Assembly (NCBI GenBank): GCA_947442905.1
Contig: CANEWV010000053.1
Location: 1-8,442 of the forward strand
Length of the DNA stretch: 8,442 bases
Direction of reading: 5' to 3'
DNA from: Chitinophagaceae bacterium
Lineage (GTDB): Bacteria; Bacteroidota; Bacteroidia; Chitinophagales; Chitinophagaceae
Below the pieces are notes generated by a model. That model had not been told where the DNA came from, did no database searches, and was given only the letters and a program-made list of their open reading frames with translations. This document shows positions 6,377 to 8,442 of this stretch, in pieces (positions within the stretch are counted from its first letter, which is position 1; every line of letters starts with the position of its first letter). The translations under genes were made by a program, and so were the position numbers.

Positions 6377-7296
6377 ATATCATGGACCGCAAGTTGCTAT
6401 TTTTAGTGAACCCTATTTCAGGGACACGTACAAAAGAAAAACTCATTGCTTTTATTACAGAAAAGGTAACATCTGCCGGGTATTTATTTACGATCGACTA
6501 TACCAATGCAACGGGTAATTATACTTTACTAAAAGAAAAAGTGATTGCAGATAGATTTACGGATATTGTCATTGTAGGAGGCGATGGATCTGTTAACCAA
6601 GTGGTGCAAGCTTTTGCAGCACTCCCTGTTCGCTTTGGCATTTTACCGGTAGGCTCCGGCAATGGACTCGCTAGAGCTGCGTGTATACCCACAAAAATAA
6701 AAAGCGCTTTACAAGTTATTATTGAAGGCAACACCATGGCCGTAGATGCTTTTACCATCAATGATGCATTCTCCTGTATGCTAAGTGGGCTTGGTTTTGA
6801 CGCTCAGGTAGCACATAATTTTGCACGAAAAGCAAAGCGCGGCTTATTCAATTATGCAAAAGAAAGTTTGATTCATTTTTTTAAAGCACAGCCGTACGGT
6901 TTTGAAATAAAACTTCCTGAGTTTAGTTTTTTTACAGATGCTTTTTTAATAAGCATTTGTAACAGCAATCAATTTGGCAATAACGTAACCATTGCGCCAC
7001 AGGCAGCATTAAATGATGGGCTTTTAGATGTTATTGTGGTGCAAAAGATGCACAAAGTAAAACTACCCTACGCTATTTTAAAACAGTTAAGTGGTAACAA
7101 TAAAATGCAGCAGTTGGTAGCAGACATGGAGCACAAAAACATTGTATACTTTCAAACACCCAGTTTAGAAATTAGCAACATACAGGTAGCGCCCTTACAT
7201 ATTGATGGAGAAGCGGTAGCTAGTGCGCAGCATTTATCGGTTAAAGTACTACCAAATTATTTTACTTTGTTTGTGCCCGCATCACGTAATAAGTAG
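6370..7296 (+). CDS. diacylglycerol/lipid kinase family protein (YegS/DgkB-like)
   Basis: A 308-residue soluble or peripheral lipid kinase with a DAGK catalytic domain, which transfers ATP phosphate to a lipid hydroxyl such as diacylglycerol or a sphingoid base. Motifs are NPISG (14-18), the nucleotide-binding GGDGS (70-74), PVGSGNG (93-99), the DGLLD segment (216-220) and the HIDGE near the C-terminus (277-281), all in the order and spacing expected for the bacterial DgkB/YegS group. No membrane segment is seen. The first ATG (6370) overlaps the fabH stop as ATGGTAA; a second in-frame ATG at 6382 (residue 5) gives the more usual MDRKLLFLVNP start, and either is possible. The substrate is uncertain. 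Since Bacteroidota make sphingolipids and sulfonolipids, a long-chain-base substrate is a reasonable alternative to diacylglycerol. The 3' end overlaps the convergent heme A synthase gene by 35 nt, and no terminator hairpin is visible there. Confidence 0.92.
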   Translation: MVNIMDRKLLFLVNPISGTRTKEKLIAFITEKVTSAGYLFTIDYTNATGNYTLLKEKVIADRFTDIVIVGGDGSVNQVVQAFAALPVRFGILPVGSGNGLARAACIPTKIKSALQVIIEGNTMAVDAFTINDAFSCMLSGLGFDAQVAHNFARKAKRGLFNYAKESLIHFFKAQPYGFEIKLPEFSFFTDAFLISICNSNQFGNNVTIAPQAALNDGLLDVIVVQKMHKVKLPYAILKQLSGNNKMQQLVADMEHKNIVYFQTPSLEISNIQVAPLHIDGEAVASAQHLSVKVLPNYFTLFVPASRNK

Positions 7297-8344
7297 CGAC
7301 CAAACTTAGTAGCAAACTCATACCCACCAGCTGGTGTATTTGCGCCATCCATTCAAAAATACCCCATACACCAGGAATAATACTGCGCGCATAGAGTAAG
7401 CTCGCAATACCTAATAATACTTGTAGCACAACAAGGAGCAGTGGAAATATTTTAATGCGGTTGAAAAATGAACTCCCATTAATTTGATACAATTTTACCG
7501 TCCAGTAAATCACCAGCGCCAATAAAACATAAGCGATGCCGCGGTGCATAAAATGCACCAGTATTTTATTTTCAATAAAGTTTAATAAGAATACAGGATC
7601 CGAAAATAAATTAGTTGGCATATAATCGCCATTGATGGTTGGCCAAGTAGGCGCTACCATAGCTGCTTTGTGGCCCGCCATAAGGGCACCATACATGAGT
7701 TGTAGCACAAGCAGGGCAAGTATTGCTACATTAATTTTTTTGGCTTTTTGAACTGCCTGGTGCATGCCAGCAGAAATTTGAAGGGCCGTTTTGGGCACAC
7801 TCAGTTGCAGTGCAAACCAAAATGTATAAGAGAGTAACCCTAGTGCAAAAATAAAATGCAGGGCAAGGCGCGTGGGCTTTACATATACTGCGTCGCCTTC
7901 GAGTCCACTCGCTACCATAATCCAACCAATAGCTCCTTGCATGATGCCTAAAAAAAACAGTATCACCAGTGGCTTAATCATTTCTTTTTTAAAATGCTTG
8001 GCTACTAAAAACCAAATAAATCCACCTGCAAAAACAAGACCAATGATGCGGGCCCATAAACGGTGAAACCATTCCCAGAAAAAAATGTATTTGAAATTTT
8101 GTAAGTCAAATTCAAAATTGAGTAGCTGAAACTGAGGCGTTTGTTTGTACTTAGCAAACTCGGTTAGCCATGCCTCCTCAGAAAGTGGTGGTAAGGCGCC
8201 CGTTATCACTTCCCATTCGGTAATAGAAAGTCCACTACCTGTTAAGCGCGTAACACCACCAAGCACAAATTGAATTATGGTCATAACAACGCCTAGTAAA
8301 AGCCAGGTTGCTACCAATTTGTTAGAACGATTTGCAGTATTCAT
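7262..8344 (-). CDS. ctaA: heme A synthase, COX15/CtaA family
   Basis: An integral membrane enzyme that oxidises the C8 methyl of heme O to a formyl group, making heme A for aa3-type cytochrome oxidase. The 360 residues show the family motif GGVTRLTGSGLSITEWE (29-45) after TM1 and about eight membrane segments in two four-helix halves. The four expected heme-ligand histidines are present: His94 (EWFHRLWAR), His163 (LALHF), His267 (FMHRG) and His337 (IHQLVG). Also visible are GWIMVASGL (140-148) and PTWPTINGD (232-240). No cysteine pair is seen in the first loop, so it belongs to the mitochondrial/proteobacterial-like COX15 type and not the Bacillus CtaA type. The ATG at 8344 is chosen because it directly precedes TM1 and the promoter box lies 5 nt upstream. 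No heme O synthase (ctaB) or oxidase genes are visible in the window. It converges with and overlaps the lipid kinase gene at the 3' end. Confidence 0.96.
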   Translation of the reverse strand: MNTANRSNKLVATWLLLGVVMTIIQFVLGGVTRLTGSGLSITEWEVITGALPPLSEEAWLTEFAKYKQTPQFQLLNFEFDLQNFKYIFFWEWFHRLWARIIGLVFAGGFIWFLVAKHFKKEMIKPLVILFFLGIMQGAIGWIMVASGLEGDAVYVKPTRLALHFIFALGLLSYTFWFALQLSVPKTALQISAGMHQAVQKAKKINVAILALLVLQLMYGALMAGHKAAMVAPTWPTINGDYMPTNLFSDPVFLLNFIENKILVHFMHRGIAYVLLALVIYWTVKLYQINGSSFFNRIKIFPLLLVVLQVLLGIASLLYARSIIPGVWGIFEWMAQIHQLVGMSLLLSLVATYYVMRAQTK

Positions 8345-8349
8345 TTATG

Positions 8350-8357
8350 CAAAGGTA
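8350..8357 (-). promoter_or_regulatory. ctaA promoter, exact -7 box TACCTTTG, next to the start codon
   Basis: On the minus strand TACCTTTG is followed by CATAA and then ATG, so only 5 nt separate the box from the start codon. Bacteroidota transcripts usually start about 4-7 nt after this box, which predicts a leaderless or almost leaderless mRNA. No TTG is visible at the usual -33 spacing. Confidence 0.65.
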
Positions 8358-8416
8358 GCAATTAGATGCATGTTATTTTTTACCTATTTTGCATCAAATT
8401 GTGGAACCCAGACACC

Positions 8417-8442
8417 ATGCTAGAACTAAACTATCAAACAGC
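8417..8442 (+). CDS. possible start of a divergent gene, cut by the right edge
   Basis: An ATG at 8417 opens a frame reading MLELNYQT that runs off the window with no stop. It is divergent from the heme A synthase gene. A near-match to the -7 box (TATTTTG, one base short of TAnnTTTG) lies at 8385-8391, about 25 nt before the ATG. An in-frame ATG at 8366 is an alternative start, but it precedes that box. Only eight codons are visible, so no family can be named. Confidence 0.35.

Noticed and set aside
6333..6518. A 61-codon plus-strand frame spanning the fabH/lipid kinase junction.
   Set aside because: It overlaps two well-supported genes in another frame and has no motif of its own.
7325..7336. 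A perfect 12-bp palindrome CACCAGCTGGTG near the lipid kinase/ctaA junction, considered as a terminator or operator.
   Set aside because: It lies inside ctaA and encodes the conserved HQLV of the fourth heme-ligand motif; it has no loop and no T-tract.
8370..8423. A 17-codon ORF (starting MLFFTYF) between ctaA and the right edge.
   Set aside because: It is very short, its start precedes the only promoter-like box, and it overlaps the more plausible frame starting at 8417. It could be a leader peptide, but nothing supports that.

Overview
The window looks like ordinary chromosomal (core-genome) DNA from a member of the phylum Bacteroidota. Four things point there: exact copies of the Bacteroidota -7 promoter box (TAnnTTTG, always as TACCTTTG) in front of three genes; no Shine-Dalgarno-like sequence before the starts, which are A-rich instead; an Obg GTPase that ends after the G domain; and AT-rich DNA with short intergenic gaps. 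The Obg sequence reminds me most of Chitinophagales/Sphingobacteriales, but that is recall and not a computed placement. I see no mobile element, CRISPR array, rRNA or tRNA, and no gap longer than 300 bases.

Layout. Positions 1-546 (minus) hold the N-terminal half of a PfkB-family sugar/nucleoside kinase cut by the left edge. It is divergent from a TetR-family regulator (697-1287, plus). The 150-bp gap between them carries an inverted repeat that probably is the regulator's operator. Next comes obg (1333-2328, plus, GTG start) with its own promoter. It converges on typA/bipA (2390-4189, minus), and the two ribosome-associated GTPase genes share a strong two-way hairpin terminator at 2339-2370.

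Divergent from typA is a tight three-gene plus-strand unit: a membrane-anchored alpha/beta hydrolase (4315-5343), a FabH-type ketoacyl synthase III (5333-6376) and a diacylglycerol-kinase-family lipid kinase (6370-7296). Their ends overlap by 11 and 7 nt, so they are probably translated in a coupled way. A hydrolase, an acyl-condensing enzyme and a lipid kinase together suggest a lipid or membrane role, but no pathway can be read off directly.

The lipid kinase converges on and overlaps by 35 nt a COX15/CtaA heme A synthase gene (7262-8344, minus). This implies aerobic respiration with a heme-a cytochrome oxidase. Its promoter box lies only 5 nt from the ATG, so its mRNA is predicted to be leaderless or nearly so. 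The right edge may hold the first codons of a divergent gene (8417 onward).

I found no clearly undescribed system. The most useful leads are the TetR operator, the predicted leaderless heme A synthase mRNA, the overlapping hydrolase-fabH-lipid kinase unit with an enlarged FabH, and the 35-nt tail-to-tail gene overlap.
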